From NCBI GenBank assembly GCA_036873755.1, contig JAVTVY010019611.1, positions 18,943-82,942 on the forward strand: 64,000 nt of DNA. Reading direction: 5' to 3'. This stretch comes from Hanleya hanleyi (Eukaryota > Mollusca > Polyplacophora > Lepidopleurida > Hanleyidae). Below, piece by piece: positions 19,121 through 30,177 of this stretch; positions within the stretch are counted from its first letter, which is position 1; every line of letters begins with the position of its first letter. A model generated the notes under the pieces. It searched no databases. It had not been told where the DNA came from and saw only the letters and a program-made list of their open reading frames with translations. A program made the position numbers and the translations under genes.

Positions 19121-19983
19121 AAGTATACTAAATCTATAGCCACCAAAATATTCAATTACTCTAATGCTGTCAAGGAGTTTGACTAGAACTTATACACGTC
19201 GGGGGGCTATAGTTGTGATTGCTAATCGTCGAACTTTATCTATACACCATGCAAGCATGTTGTGACTGGTGACCTTGATGTGGTGAGTGATAAAGACCTA
19301 AGATTACCCCTGATGAAGTGACCTAAATATAGAGAGGCGAGAAATATAAATCTGAAGGCCGACCAGAAGACCGTCCTGTCTGCTTTGGAACAGTACGTTA
19401 TTGATCTCCAGTAGCAAATCTCCAGAGTAAATTCGTCCTAGTCCCAGCAGACAAAGCTCCAAATAATATAATTTTCATATGTAAATATTACTATTACCAG
19501 GTGCTGATTGAAGAATTGAGTGTAAACATATCGTCATCAAATACGTCTACTTACTCTCAAACTGCAATTACTCTGGAAGATTTATATTTAACAATCACAA
19601 AACGTTTCTCAAGGAAAGAGGTATTTGTCTTCCAACCAAACATAACGATATATCAAAAGTATACTGGACTCCCAAAATGCATAAAGCACCATACAAAGTT
19701 AGATGCATAGCTGGTTCTAGAAGTTCCACCATCAAGCTTCTTGCAACCCTGTTGACGAGGGCCCTTCAGGAGGTAAAAGCACTTTGGAAAAGGTATTGCG
19801 CCACTATTTCCAAAAACTCTGGCGTTGAATGTATGTGGATATTGAAAAACTCAAAATGTCTTACGGAAGAACTTGATGCTAAAGGTCACATAACGTATAG
19901 ACATGTATCCACATGGGATTTATCGATTCTCTATATCACAATCCCCCATCAGGACCTCATTAACCGTCTACGTTCATTAAAAG
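19121..19983 (+). pseudogene. PLE linker (CxC) and RT N-terminal part
   Basis: The frame of the endonuclease block (frame of 18581) continues without a shift past TAG (19118), a second TAG and a TAA (19223-19225) through C-D-C at 19214-19222 into FIYTPCKHVVTGDLDVVSDK. A TGA near 19319 replaces a Gly codon of copy 1. There is a deletion near 19410 and further frame changes. Later blocks include NIIFICKYYYYQVLIEELSV, WILKNSKCLTEELDAKGHIT and TWDLSILYITIPH. Interrupted at 19983 by the 2.48-kb insertion. Confidence 0.82.
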
Positions 19984-20324
19984 TGTAACGTGTACGAGCA
20001 GGACCAGTCGTGGTGTTTACGAGAAAACGAACCAATAACCGGGATTGCCCACTGGCATTCTGGCCGTCACCGTCGTTAACCCCTTCACTAGTAAATATCC
20101 GGGGCTCGAAGAGATGATCACAACCCTATAAGGATGACTGACGCCAATGTAAAGGTCTATTATGGTATATTCTGCACAAATAGTATACGCGGTTACAAAT
20201 AATAGCGTAGAACCGCGTGGCTTAGACAGAATGTCTAAGGAGATGTAACGTTAAGATATTTACATATATGTACAGACACTAGGAGAGCGTATGCAACTAA
20301 ACTTGATGTATATATACACGTGAT

Positions 20325-20515
20325 ATGAGAGGGTGTGTGCATATAAAGTTAACGTACACCTGGTGTGCGCATATAAGGTTAACGGATACGTACACTTGGT
20401 GTGTGCATATAAGGTTAACGGATACGTACACTTGGTGTGTGCATATAAAGTTAACGGATACGTACACTTGGTGTGTGCATATAAAGTTAACGGATACGTA
20501 TCCCTGGTGTATATG
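20325..20515 (+). repeat. 36-bp tandem repeat inside the insertion
   Basis: About five units of GTGTGCATATAAGGTTAACG plus GATACGTACACTTGGT; copies begin at 20401 and 20437. Unit length is exactly 36, so an artefactual open frame exists. Confidence 0.85.
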
Positions 20516-20635
20516 TGGATAATAGAGGAGAATGTGTGCAGTTTAAGCTTGATGTTATATGGCAATAATATATATATATGAGAGTGTATGCATATAGCTT
20601 TATAGTTAATATAGTGCTTTATGTCTATGCGCGAT

Positions 20636-20702
20636 AAGGGCGGCCTGGCTGCTGGCCCTTCTCTTCTGGGGATAAGGGCGGCCTGGCTGCTGGCCCTTCT
20701 CT
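20636..20702 (+). repeat. direct repeat GATAAGGGCGGCCTGGCTGC
   Basis: Two tandem copies (about 20634 and 20671) of a 37-bp block containing GGCGGCCTGGCTGCTGGCCC. Confidence 0.7.
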
Positions 20703-20718
20703 TCCTCCGTCGTTGGAA

Positions 20719-21013
20719 CGTTACGGATGTAACGCTCTCTCCAGGGATGACACCCCGTCGTTGGAACGTTAATGATATAACGTTCTCTCCAGATACGACA
20801 CCCAGTCGTTGAAACGTCAAGGCCCGTTGGAACGTTACGGCGGTAACGTTCTCCCCAATATATATATACCCTCAGGCGTTGGAACGTCACGGCAGTGACG
20901 CTCTCTCCAGATATGGCACCAAGTCGCTGAAACGTCACGGCCCGTTGGAACGTTACGCGGTAACGCTCTCTCCAGATACGACACCCAGTCGTTGGAACGT
21001 CACGGCAGTGACG
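20719..21013 (+). repeat. six dyad-symmetric repeats with paired arm changes
   Basis: Palindromes at 20719-20734, 20767-20782, 20833-20848, 20885-20900, 20951-20965 and 20998-21013. Four have CGTTA...TAACG arms and two have CGTCAC...GTGACG. The 20831-20850 copy is AACGTTACGGCGGTAACGTT. They are separated by TCTCTCCAGATACGACACC-like spacers at about 48 or 66 bp. Confidence 0.75.
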
Positions 21014-22171
21014 CTCTCTCCAGAGACGTGGCAACCCGGCGTGTTCTTCACCCCCAGTCGTCGGAGCCTGACCCTAACTTGTCAGCTCACCAGTCTGCTT
21101 CCCGCACAGGTACGTATAGCCCGGCGTCTCAACCCTCACGGCTGCTGCGACCCGTCTATAGCCCGGCCTGTGACTACACAACTTCACGACGATCTCTCAG
21201 ATAAGTATCACGCACCACTCACTCTCCGTGACCGTCAGGACAATTACTTGGGTATATATTGTATTACCATTTCATCTGGTACCGATGAAACATCATTACT
21301 GCATGTCAACTGTCGTTGGCGACCCTCTGCGACCCGGTCGCAAGCCACTTCGACCCGGTCGCAAGCCACTGCGGCCTTCTGCGACCTTTGGCGACCCGGT
21401 CGCAGGTCTGTAGATTTCACGTTTAATCAACGTTTCTCGGGAGGAGAAGTCTGTCTGGGCTGTGCCTTGTCTTTTCTTTACTGTCTGTAACTTGTATCTT
21501 GTCTTTGACCCTGTCTGTTCTTCACTGGCTGTAATCTGTGCCTTGGCTTGACTGTACAGTCTGTAAGTCTTGTTACCACTTTTACATCGGTAAAACGAGG
21601 CCCGCCTGCACCGTATCTTGCCTTTGCTGTGTGGTCTGTGATCTGTATTTCTTGTCTTTTTCTGTGTGGGCTGTGCTCTGTGTATCTTTCTTTAATGTGT
21701 GATAAATACACATATCCTTCTTGTGGGATCTGTGTTCTGTAGCTTTCTTGACTGTATAATCTGTGATCTGTATGTCTGGACTTGTACTGTACTGTTTATG
21801 ATCTGTGGGTCTTGATTTGCTTGTAATGTGTGATAAATACACATATCCTTCTTGTGGAATCTGTGTTCTGTATCTTTCTTGTGTGATCTGTGAGCTGTAT
21901 CTGTAACTTGTCTTTGGTCAGCCAGCTATACGCCGTCTGTGTAACTGTCTGCGACCTTTCTTGCTCCCAAAGCGTCCGGCCCAGTTTATCGATGTTTCCC
22001 GACGAAAACGGCTCGCCCGCCTGTGTCTTGACTCGCACCGCCGGCTGTAATACTGCGACCGTTTCCGTCCCGTATAGCGTTGCCCGGCCGTCTGCGCCGA
22101 ATAAACAGGCTGGACGTGGTTCCTCCAGCTCTGTCTTTCTGGTCTGAACACGCTCCCTCCGTCTGCTCGAG

Positions 22172-22180
22172 CTTATATAG
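22172..22180 (-). promoter_or_regulatory. TATA-like box, minus strand, in the insertion
   Basis: Minus-strand CTATATAAG, about 285 bases from the right end of the insertion, in a GC-rich context. This is compatible with an LTR/U3 or transposon promoter directed leftward. Weak evidence. Confidence 0.3.
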
Positions 22181-22463
22181 CCGGGGCCACTCTTCACCCC
22201 CCGGCGCCGTTGCGAACATCCGAAAAATCGCCTTCACAGCGAAATTACAGTTCATAGTCCATAAATGGGAATGCCATCCCAATCCATAGTCCGTAAAGAA
22301 TTTTCCACATAAAAGGCAACACCTGTCTCGCTCTGGTAAGCGAGAAACACGGGGAAATGCATTTCCAACCACTGGCGCTCCCGAACTGGCTCTTCCATCC
22401 TTCCAGCGGTAACACACCCCCCTCCGATTCGAACAGTCCAATCACAAACGGTTAACCGTTACA

Positions 22464-23243
22464 AAAGTATCTGTGTTCAAGAAAACTGATCGTAGATATA
22501 TTAATGTCGGAAGCTATAAAGCATTCTTTAGCTCTACTACATACAAGAGATATCATTCATGGGATGTTTATTTGTTTATAGAGTTGCTTCAATTTCTCAT
22601 TAAAAATATCTGTGTGAAATTTGGCAACACTATATATCAACAGCATATAGGTATTCCAATGGGAACTAATTGTGCACCCCTATTGGCTGACATATATCTG
22701 TTCTCTTATGAATATAACTATATGCAGGCGCTTTCAAAAACCGATCCATTCAAAGCCCGTTCCTTCTCATTCACCAAACGCTACATAGGCGATCTTCTCG
22801 CTGTGGATAATCGCTATATAAATGTCGCAGTGAAGGATATATATCCACCTTCACTGGATTTGAAGGAAACTACAGATAATCGTACAGGCACATCGTATTT
22901 AGACCTATATCCCTATAAAAATGAATCGGGCCTTCTCTCTCGTCGACTGTATGACAAAAGAGATGATTACAATTTCGACACCGTAAACTATCCCTTCCTG
23001 GACAGTAATATTCCAGTGGGACCTGCATATGGCGTATACATATCACGCCTAGTAGCATTTGCTAGATCCTGTGTTAAATGTGACGATTTTAATCGTCACA
23101 AAACATTGTTGCAGAAACTTATAAAACAGGGCTACACCACCAAGCGCCTCCACTCAAAGTTTCTCCAATTTGGCGATACGTCTCGCATGCTGATAGCAGA
23201 ATACGAGCGTAGCGTGCAAGATCTATGGCGTTACGCTTTGTAA
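22464..23243 (+). pseudogene. PLE RT C-terminal part, after the insertion
   Basis: An open frame of about 256 codons (22473-23243) resuming exactly where 19983 stopped: VFKKTDRRYINVGSYKAFFS, then QHIGIPMGTNCAPLLADIYL (RT motif), then the catalytic block. That block here reads RYIGDLLAVD, so the first Asp of the YxDD box is replaced by Gly. This alone would kill the enzyme. It keeps the DLKETTDNRTGTSYLDL stretch missing from copy 1. Ends SVQDLWRYAL. Confidence 0.88.
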
Positions 23244-23646
23244 CTTGTGTCTAATTCCGCTTAACCCTGGGCTAGGGGCCGTATGAACCCATGTACTTCA
23301 AGATCATCATGGTACTCATATGAACAGTCACAATCAAAGCGTGACTGAGATACATCATTCTTTAGATGACGACTTTACAACGAATATTATGGATTAAGAA
23401 TACTGATCAGCGGTACGGATTTGATATTTTTGGAACATCATGATGTCTTGCCGGCATCATTGAAAACTGTTGACCGCTTCTCTCTTCCAGGAAACAAGCC
23501 TATGTTTATGTATAGTATGATTGTCTTTTTGAATTTGGTACTAATACTGTTATATGGAATATGGAATAGGTCTTTGGATTATGGAAGCGGATATTCTCTA
23601 ATGGACGACGGCTGAATTATGAATGATGGACCAGACGCTTGTAATT

Positions 23647-24545
23647 GTCCAGTTTAATTGTTATTTTCCTGAGAATAATAATCCCTCGCTCTTAATCAAA
23701 TCTCAGATTTGCAATGGATGGAATCAGGACATCAAATCTGCAAGACCAGCAATAGGCGACGTATTGTGAGAGAGGGAGTGAATCTGGTGTCGGTGTATGC
23801 GTCGGTGTCCGGTTACTTACCCCTTTTTGTTTAGCTTTGAATTATTTAGCTATCAATTTGGAACTTTTATAATTTCTGCATTTAGTTTCATGTTTTTATT
23901 AGATTCAAATGAGTTTCAATTTATATTTTCCAATTATTCAATTTGTTTCGTAAATTCAGCTAAATAAAAAAAAATCTATTGAAAACTAAATGTTATTTCA
24001 GATTTCATTATTTCGCTTTTCTAAATTTTAATTCAAAATTATAATTTAAAAAATTCCAGATCTAAATTTCCAGAGTTAAAGTTCAAAACTTTACATTTAA
24101 TTTTAAGTTACCATCTGCAAAGTGTCCGTAGTCAATGAGTGAGTGATTGCGTCCATCCGAAACCTCTGTAACTTTAGTCACACTGCCGTGTTCAAAATTT
24201 AGCATCTCAATATTTTAGATTTTTAAATTTCAAATTCAAAATTTTAGCGCTTCATTTTAATGCGCCGCATCTTCATGTAGCCAGCCTGTATTATATCCAA
24301 ATTATGTAGTAGCATTCACCATATCTTGGTTTATGTATACCCTGGTTCTGCCATCCCCAAGTGTACACCCAAAAGGAACTACACCAAAAGCGAGCTATTG
24401 GGGTTCTCTGAACGCCTTGTTACAATCTTTCTTGATGTAATCGACAGCCAATGACATGATCCCCAGAAAGCATTGTGCAGTATATCCAGTATCTATCTCA
24501 AAACGCTCATTATGTTGTGTGGTACAACGAGCTACCAAAAGCAAT
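23647..24545. other. RPTP intron DNA, AT-rich
   Basis: No gene seen. 23830-24260 is strongly AT-rich with many AATTT/AAATT words. Nothing else recognised. Confidence 0.5.
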
Positions 24546-26432
24546 GTGATATACGTGTGCGATACACGACTGGGATACAGGTGTGTGATACACGTCTGTG
24601 ATACAGGTGTGTGATACAGGTGTGTGATACACGTCTGTGATACAGGTGTGTGGTACACGTCTGTGATACAGGTGTGTGATACACGTCTGTGATACAGGTG
24701 TGTGATACAGGTGTGTGATACACGTCTGTGATACAGGTGTGTGATACAGGTGTGTGGTACACGTCTGTGATACAGGTGTGTGATACACGTCTGTGATACA
24801 GGTGTGTGATACACGTCTGTGATACACGTCTGTGATACAGCTGTGATACAGGTGTGTGATACACGTCTGTGATACAGGTGTGTGATACAGGTGTGTGATA
24901 CAGTTGGGTGATACACGTCTCTGATACACGTCTGTGATACAGGTGTGTGATACAGGTGTGTGATACACGTCTGTGATACAGGTGTGTGATACACGTCTGA
25001 TACAGGTGTGTGATACACGTCTGTGATACACGTCTGTGATACAGGTGTGTGATACACGTCTGACTGCGTCTGTGATACGGGTGTGGGATACAGGTGTGTG
25101 ATACGTCTGTCAATACAGGTGTGTGATACGTCACCGTGGTACAGGTGTGTGATACACGTCTGTGATACAGGTGTGTGATACACGTCTGTGATACAGGTAT
25201 GTGATGCACGTCTGTGATACAGGTGTGTGATACAGGTGTGTGGTACACGTTTGTGATACACGTCTGTGATACAGGTGTGTGGTACACGTCTGTGATACAG
25301 GTGTGTCATACACGTCTGTGATACAGGTGTGTCATACACGTCTGTGATACAGGTGTGTGATACACGTCTGTGATACAGGCGTGTGGTACACGTCTGTGAT
25401 ACACGTCTGTGATACAGGTGTGGGATACACGTCTGTGATACACGCCTGTGATACACGTCTGTGATACAGGTGTGTGGTACACGTCTGTGATACAGGTGTG
25501 TGATACACGTCTGTGATACAGGTGTGTGATACACGTCTGTGATACAGGTGTATGATACACGTCTGTGATACAGGTGTGTGACACAGGTGTGTGATACACG
25601 TCTGTTATAAAGGTGTGTGATACACGTATGTGATACAGTTGTGTGATACAGGTGTGTGGTACAGGTGTGTGATACAGGAGTGTGATACACGTCTGTGATA
25701 CAGGTGTGTGATACAGGTGCGTGATACAGGTGTGTGATACAGGTGTGTGAGACAGGTGTGTGATACAGGTGTGTGATACACGTCTGTGATACAGGTGTGT
25801 GATACACGTCTGTGATACAGGTGTGTGGTACAGGTGTGTGATACACGTCTGTGATACAGGTGTGGGATACACGTCTGTGATACAGGCGTGTGATACACGT
25901 CTGTGATACAGGTGTGTGATACACGTCTGTGATACACGTCTGTGATACAGGTGTGTGATACAGGCGTGTGATACACGTCTGTGATACAGGTGTGTGATAC
26001 ACGCCTGTGATACAGGTGTGTGATACAGGTGTGTGGTACACATCTGTGATACAGGTGTGTGATACAGGTGTGTGATACAGGTGTGTGATACACGTCTGTG
26101 ATACAGGTGTGTGATACACGTCTGTGATACAGGTGTGTGATACAGGTGTGTGATACACGTCTGTGATACAGGTGTGTGATACACGTCTGTGATACAGGTG
26201 TGTGATACACGTCTGTGATACAGGTGTGTGATACACGTCTGTGATACAGGTGTGTGATACAGGTGTGTGATACAGGTGTGTGATACACGTCTGTAATACA
26301 CGTCTGTGATACAGGTGTGGGATACAGGTGTGTAATACACGTCTGTGATACCGGCGTGTGATACACGTCTGTGATACAGGTGTGTGATACACGTCTGTGA
26401 TACAGGTGTGTGATACACGTCTGTGATACACA
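24546..26432 (+). repeat. 13-bp minisatellite with two unit types
   Basis: About 145 units of 13 bp, mostly GATACACGTCTGT (type A) and GATACAGGTGTGT (type B), commonly alternating AB, with runs of AA and BB. Because 13 is not a multiple of 3 and neither unit creates a stop on the minus strand, frames of up to 682 codons are open there. They encode only the same 13-residue repeats and are not genes. Located in the RPTP intron before exon 26803. Confidence 0.92.
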
Positions 26433-26802
26433 AGCAGTATCAACAGTTTAGTTTAATTCTGTTTTGACGTTAATATGCTACGATGCTGTGATGTGATAAA
26501 TAAATTATTAGCTCGTGATCAACACTCGTTTGATAAAAGCCAGATGAAACTGTGCAGCTCGCTGACGCCTGTTTCATATGAGTTTTAGATCAGATAAATG
26601 ATTACTCGTAGTGATAATCTATATATATATCACGCATTTTCAAATACAATTCATTGCCTGTCACCAAATATCCATGAATGGGAATCCTGGATTTTTTTAA
26701 AATAGCTAGAATACTTCCCTAACTCCTCAATTATTACTCGTTGATATCTTTTTGTGAATCTTATTATTCCGAGTATTGTTAATAAGATATCTTTATTCCC
26801 AG

Positions 26803-26931
26803 TCCTACCTCAAGAAGCAAGGGTTGATCGTCACCCAAACACCGCTACCTGACACAGTCATAGACTTCTGGAGACTGATTTATGAACAGAAGTGTTCCTC
26901 GGTGGTGATGCTGGAAGATATCACAGACAAG
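26803..26931 (+). CDS. RPTP exon: D2 core
   Basis: Acceptor TTCCCAG ends at 26802 and donor GTATGC begins at 26932. The 43 codons read SYLKKQGLIVTQTPLPDTVI, then DFWRLIYEQ and VVMLEDITDK. This is the highly conserved F-I-x-T-Q-x-P-L-P-x-T-x-x-D-F-W block of PTP domains, complete and in phase 0 at both ends. Confidence 0.92.
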
Positions 26932-27150
26932 GTATGCTTATACAGTGAAACCTGTCTAAACCGAACATGTTTGGGACCAGATTATAGTGTTGGTTTTACA
27001 CTTGAAAATTCCAAGGGCAGACTTAGCGAAACGTCGTGTTTAACAAAGAAGAAGCTGAACTCCAGGAAATCGCAGTGTTCGGGGTTCTAATTTATCAAGG
27101 TTCAAAATACTTCAAATTGAAGTATTAGGACCATGGATAATCTGGGTTGG

Positions 27151-27705
27151 TCTGTTTACACAGATGTCCGTATTCACAGGTTTACACAGATGTTCGTATT
27201 CACAGGTTTACACAGGTGTCCGTATTCACAGGTTTACACGGGTGTCCGTATTCACAGGTTCACACGGGTGTCCGTATTCACAGGGTTACACGGGTGTCCG
27301 TATTCACAGGTTTACACAGATGTCCGTATTCACAGGTTTTCACAGGTGTCGGTATTCACAGGTTTACACAGGTGTCCGTATTCACAGGTTTCCACGGGTG
27401 TCCGTATTCACAGGTTTACACGGGTGTCCGTATTCACAGGTTTAGACGGGTGTCCGTATTCACAGGTTTACACGGGTGTCCGTATTCACAGGTTTACACA
27501 GGTGTCCGTATTCACAGGTTTACACAGGTGTCCGTATTCACAGGTTTACACAGGTGTCCGTATTCACAGGTTTAGACAGGTGTCCGTATTCACAGGTTTA
27601 CACGGGTGTCCGTATTCACAGGTTTACACATGTGTCCGTATTCACAGGTTTACACAGGTGTCCGTATTCACAAGTTTACATAGGTGTCCGTATTCACAGG
27701 TTTAA
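27151..27705 (+). repeat. 26-bp minisatellite
   Basis: About 21 units of TCCGTATTCACAGGTTTACA plus CRGGTG, period exactly 26. All three + frames are largely open and give rotated versions of one 26-residue repeat. Sits in the RPTP intron about 220 bases after exon 26803-26931. Confidence 0.92.
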
Positions 27706-28888
27706 CTGTATTATCCCTGATAGGGGGGAAAAATAGCCCACCTCGAGTCTAGAGTATATTCTCTGAAAGTGTTAAAATGAAAGTATTGTATTTAGCGTCA
27801 TAAATGTTGGAGGAGGGACAACGTTATATAAAGTGTTATAATTGTAGCACTCTAAGGAAGTGTTTGTAAAAGGTGTTTTATCCAGCCCTATAGTGCTGTA
27901 TCAGTATCAAGTGTTACATTTAATGTTGTCACTCCTCGGACGTTTATAATGTTAAATACAACACTTTCATTTTGACACTGTAACTGTTAATGTCTGGAAG
28001 AAGAAATTGGTATTTAAGCCCTGATTCTCAAGCCAATCCTTTTTGGACACTTCGAAGTTAGTCAACTGACTACATCTGAAATTTTGAGATAGCGCATTTG
28101 TGTCTTTTTCTGTCTGATATTTTTGCCCTCGAATTAAATACATGAATTACAAAATATCCTTTAATATACGTGGATAGTCTATCATTTGGTATCATCTTTT
28201 GAAGCAAGTATGTAACATCCTCCTGTCATCATTTGAATGGTTCCTTTACCTTTCGAACACAAAAAGTTGCTGATAATCCCCCTAAATATCAGTCTTATAG
28301 TGAAGTACTCCTTGAACAAGGAGCCAAACTATCAGATATTTTGACCATGTAGAATTTTATATAAATCATTCTTGTATGAATGAGAGAATATAAAAAATAA
28401 CATGGAAATGTGTGATCATTTTTCTAACATTTCTTTGCTTATATTTTACCGAATGTATTACTGATAGAAATTATCAAAAAAATGAATCCCTGACAAAGCC
28501 GATTTATAGCAACAGAAGTAATTGCCAAAATCCCATGATAATAGATAGGAGAAAACCTCGAATCCAAAGAGTATGAAGGCTCTGAATCGAGTGTAAATTT
28601 GGGTTTTGTGAAATAGTTGAAAGTTTAGCTGTTGATGAGAGTTTCCAGGGATATTCTAGGTTCATTATTCATTACTAGTTGGCATGAATACTCATTGGTC
28701 TATAAATTAAGATATTGTGGGATAATATACAAAAGGGGTGAATTCCGGTATACGAAAGATAACGAAACCATGTGATTCGTTTTAAATGAACGCGGAAATC
28801 CTTTATGCAGGGAGCTGTCTACTGATTATCGAATCTGATATTTGTATTGATATAATTGTTAGTAATTTGTGCGCCATAATGATTTCAG
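27706..28888. other. RPTP intron DNA
   Basis: AT-rich, no coding similarity or obvious repeat. Includes several GTGTTA/AAGTGTT words at 27760-27990 and nothing else recognised. Confidence 0.5.
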
Positions 28889-29020
28889 GATGGTGGGATA
28901 TACTGGCCAAAGAATGGCTCGGATCTATCGACAGAACCTTTCACAATATCTACGGTGGAGGATACGTGCCACAGTTCTGCAATTAAAGTGCGAACTTTGC
29001 GATTGCAATACGGACAAGAG
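28889..29020 (+). CDS. RPTP exon: D2, YWP block
   Basis: Acceptor GATTTCAG ends at 28888 and donor GTGAGT begins at 29021. The 44 codons begin DGGIYWPKNGSDLSTEPFTI and end AIKVRTLRLQYGQE, matching the YWP..G and R-T-x-x-L segments of PTP domains. Phase 0 on both sides. Confidence 0.85.
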
Positions 29021-29481
29021 GTGAGTAATATGTCTTTTTGATGCCGTTCTGATGACGATTGTTTTAGATTATAATGACGTCAAATGGAAATTTAACAACG
29101 CTGGGTTTTTTTCTTCCAGTTCTATTGAGGACAATATTAGCAGAATGTTTGACTAAAGACACAGAAAAATGTCACATGTAAAACTTTGCCTGCAGATTTA
29201 CAATTTTTACGTCTTGATTAAACAATGTTTACTACCCTAATGTTATTATGGAAGTTTTTATTCGAACGTATGCTACGTAACGACAGTGATATTTTACAGA
29301 AATTCTATGATTGGTTAGATTTTCTTACAATTCTCTCAGGAGGCCAATGAAAATCCCGGAATTCCACAGTTGAAAATTTGAATTGACCAATCAAATGGGT
29401 TAAAATTGGAAGATATCCCGTGATGCACTGTTGTTTCTATAGAACTTCCGTTCTGAATTTTTATCTTTTCTTCTCCCGAAG

Positions 29482-29639
29482 TCCACCGAAGACGCCATCA
29501 TCGTCAAACAATTCTTGTTCTTGGAATGGCCGCCGGGTAACGTGACCCCATCATCTCCCGAATCGCTTATATCTCTTATAGAGATAGTGGAAGACTGGAG
29601 AAGAGAATGCGGGAGAAGTGAAACTGTCATACATTGTCT
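29482..29639 (+). CDS. RPTP exon: D2, WPD-loop region and HC
   Basis: Acceptor CCCGAAG ends at 29481 and donor GTAGGT begins at 29640. It encodes VKQFLFLEWPPGNVTPSS and SLISLIEIVEDWRRECGRSE, then VIHC. The loop that carries the general acid is WPP here instead of WPD, so the catalytic Asp is absent. The exon ends two bases into the codon after the catalytic-site Cys. Confidence 0.88.
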
Positions 29640-30041
29640 GTAGGTATACTTACATTGGGGACCGTGTGGACACCATGTATCGTATGATAATGTCTTCATG
29701 ATGTTTATATGGACAGCTACATGGATAACATGGATCCTTTGAAATTGTACACTATTCAGTTGCTAACACTGATAGAATAACTGATTCGGTGGCATATTTT
29801 TATATCATTTGAGATGTTATTTGTCGTCTGTGAAACTGTTGACTCATGAGCAATATTCGCATAGATGCTGATCTTTAACCAACATATTAATATTGATGAA
29901 GCATTCTGTAGAAAATTACATTCAATGTGTTTTGAAGATGATTTGAATATTTGATAATTTTGCATGAGTCAGCTATTTTATTATCTGTATATAGTTAAAT
30001 TAATTGTACGTTATCGCTCAGCTGTATTTATCTATTTGAAG

Positions 30042-30177
30042 GAATGGGGCATTTCGTTGTGGTGTATATGCGGCTGTGAATATGATACTGGAACGACTTA
30101 AATCGGAGCACGTGGTCAATGTAATGCAGACAGTTCATCAACTTCGAAGTATTAGGCCACAGTTTATATACTCGCCG
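30042..30177 (+). CDS. RPTP exon: D2 signature loop; GC donor
   Basis: Acceptor TTGAAG ends at 30041. With the preceding exon the signature reads HCLNGAFRCG, keeping the Cys and Arg of HC-x5-R. It continues VYAAVNMILERLKSEHVVNV and LRSIRPQFIYSP (Q-loop helix). The only donor that keeps phase 0 into the last exon is GCAAGT at 30178, a GC-AG intron. Confidence 0.85.

Larger units (their letters stand above)
19984..22463. mobile_element. 2.48-kb insertion with TGTAACG/CGTTACA ends (LTR-like, no ORF)
   Basis: Comparison with PLE copy 1 (14150) shows a clean insertion. PLE sequence stops at TTAAAAG and resumes AAAGTATCTG, with the insert starting TGTAACG and ending CGTTACA. Direct flanks are AAAG (4 bp) if the ends are TG...CA, or AAAAGT (6 bp) if trimmed by one base. 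No coding frame is convincing. It holds a 36-bp tandem repeat, a set of dyad repeats, a long CTGT-rich zone (21480-21910) and a minus-strand TATA-like CTATATAAG (22172-22180). A solo LTR or a non-autonomous transposon are both possible. Confidence 0.65.
18327..23646 (+). mobile_element. Penelope-like retroelement copy 2, Naiad-type (N-terminal endonuclease)
   Basis: Order on +: GIY-YIG endonuclease, linker with a CxC motif, RT and 3' tail, all within the RPTP intron between the exons at 18180 and 26803. It is interrupted inside RT by a separate 2.48-kb element (19984-22463), leaving about 2.84 kb of PLE. N-terminal GIY-YIG plus CxC linker plus RT is the layout of the Naiad clade. The 3' tail (23244-23646) matches 14901-15303 of copy 1. 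Stops TAG, TAG, TAA and TGA and several frameshifts make it dead. Confidence 0.82.

Noticed and set aside
19310..19330. In-frame TGA in PLE copy 2 as selenocysteine (some Naiads encode selenoproteins)
   Set aside because: The position is Gly in copy 1, not Cys, and the same frame also has TAG and TAA stops, so simple decay explains it.
24395..26443. 682-codon minus-strand frame of 13-residue repeats
   Set aside because: The 13-bp minisatellite has no stop in any minus-strand frame, and all three frames are open and give the same peptide rotated. It lies in an RPTP intron on the opposite strand.
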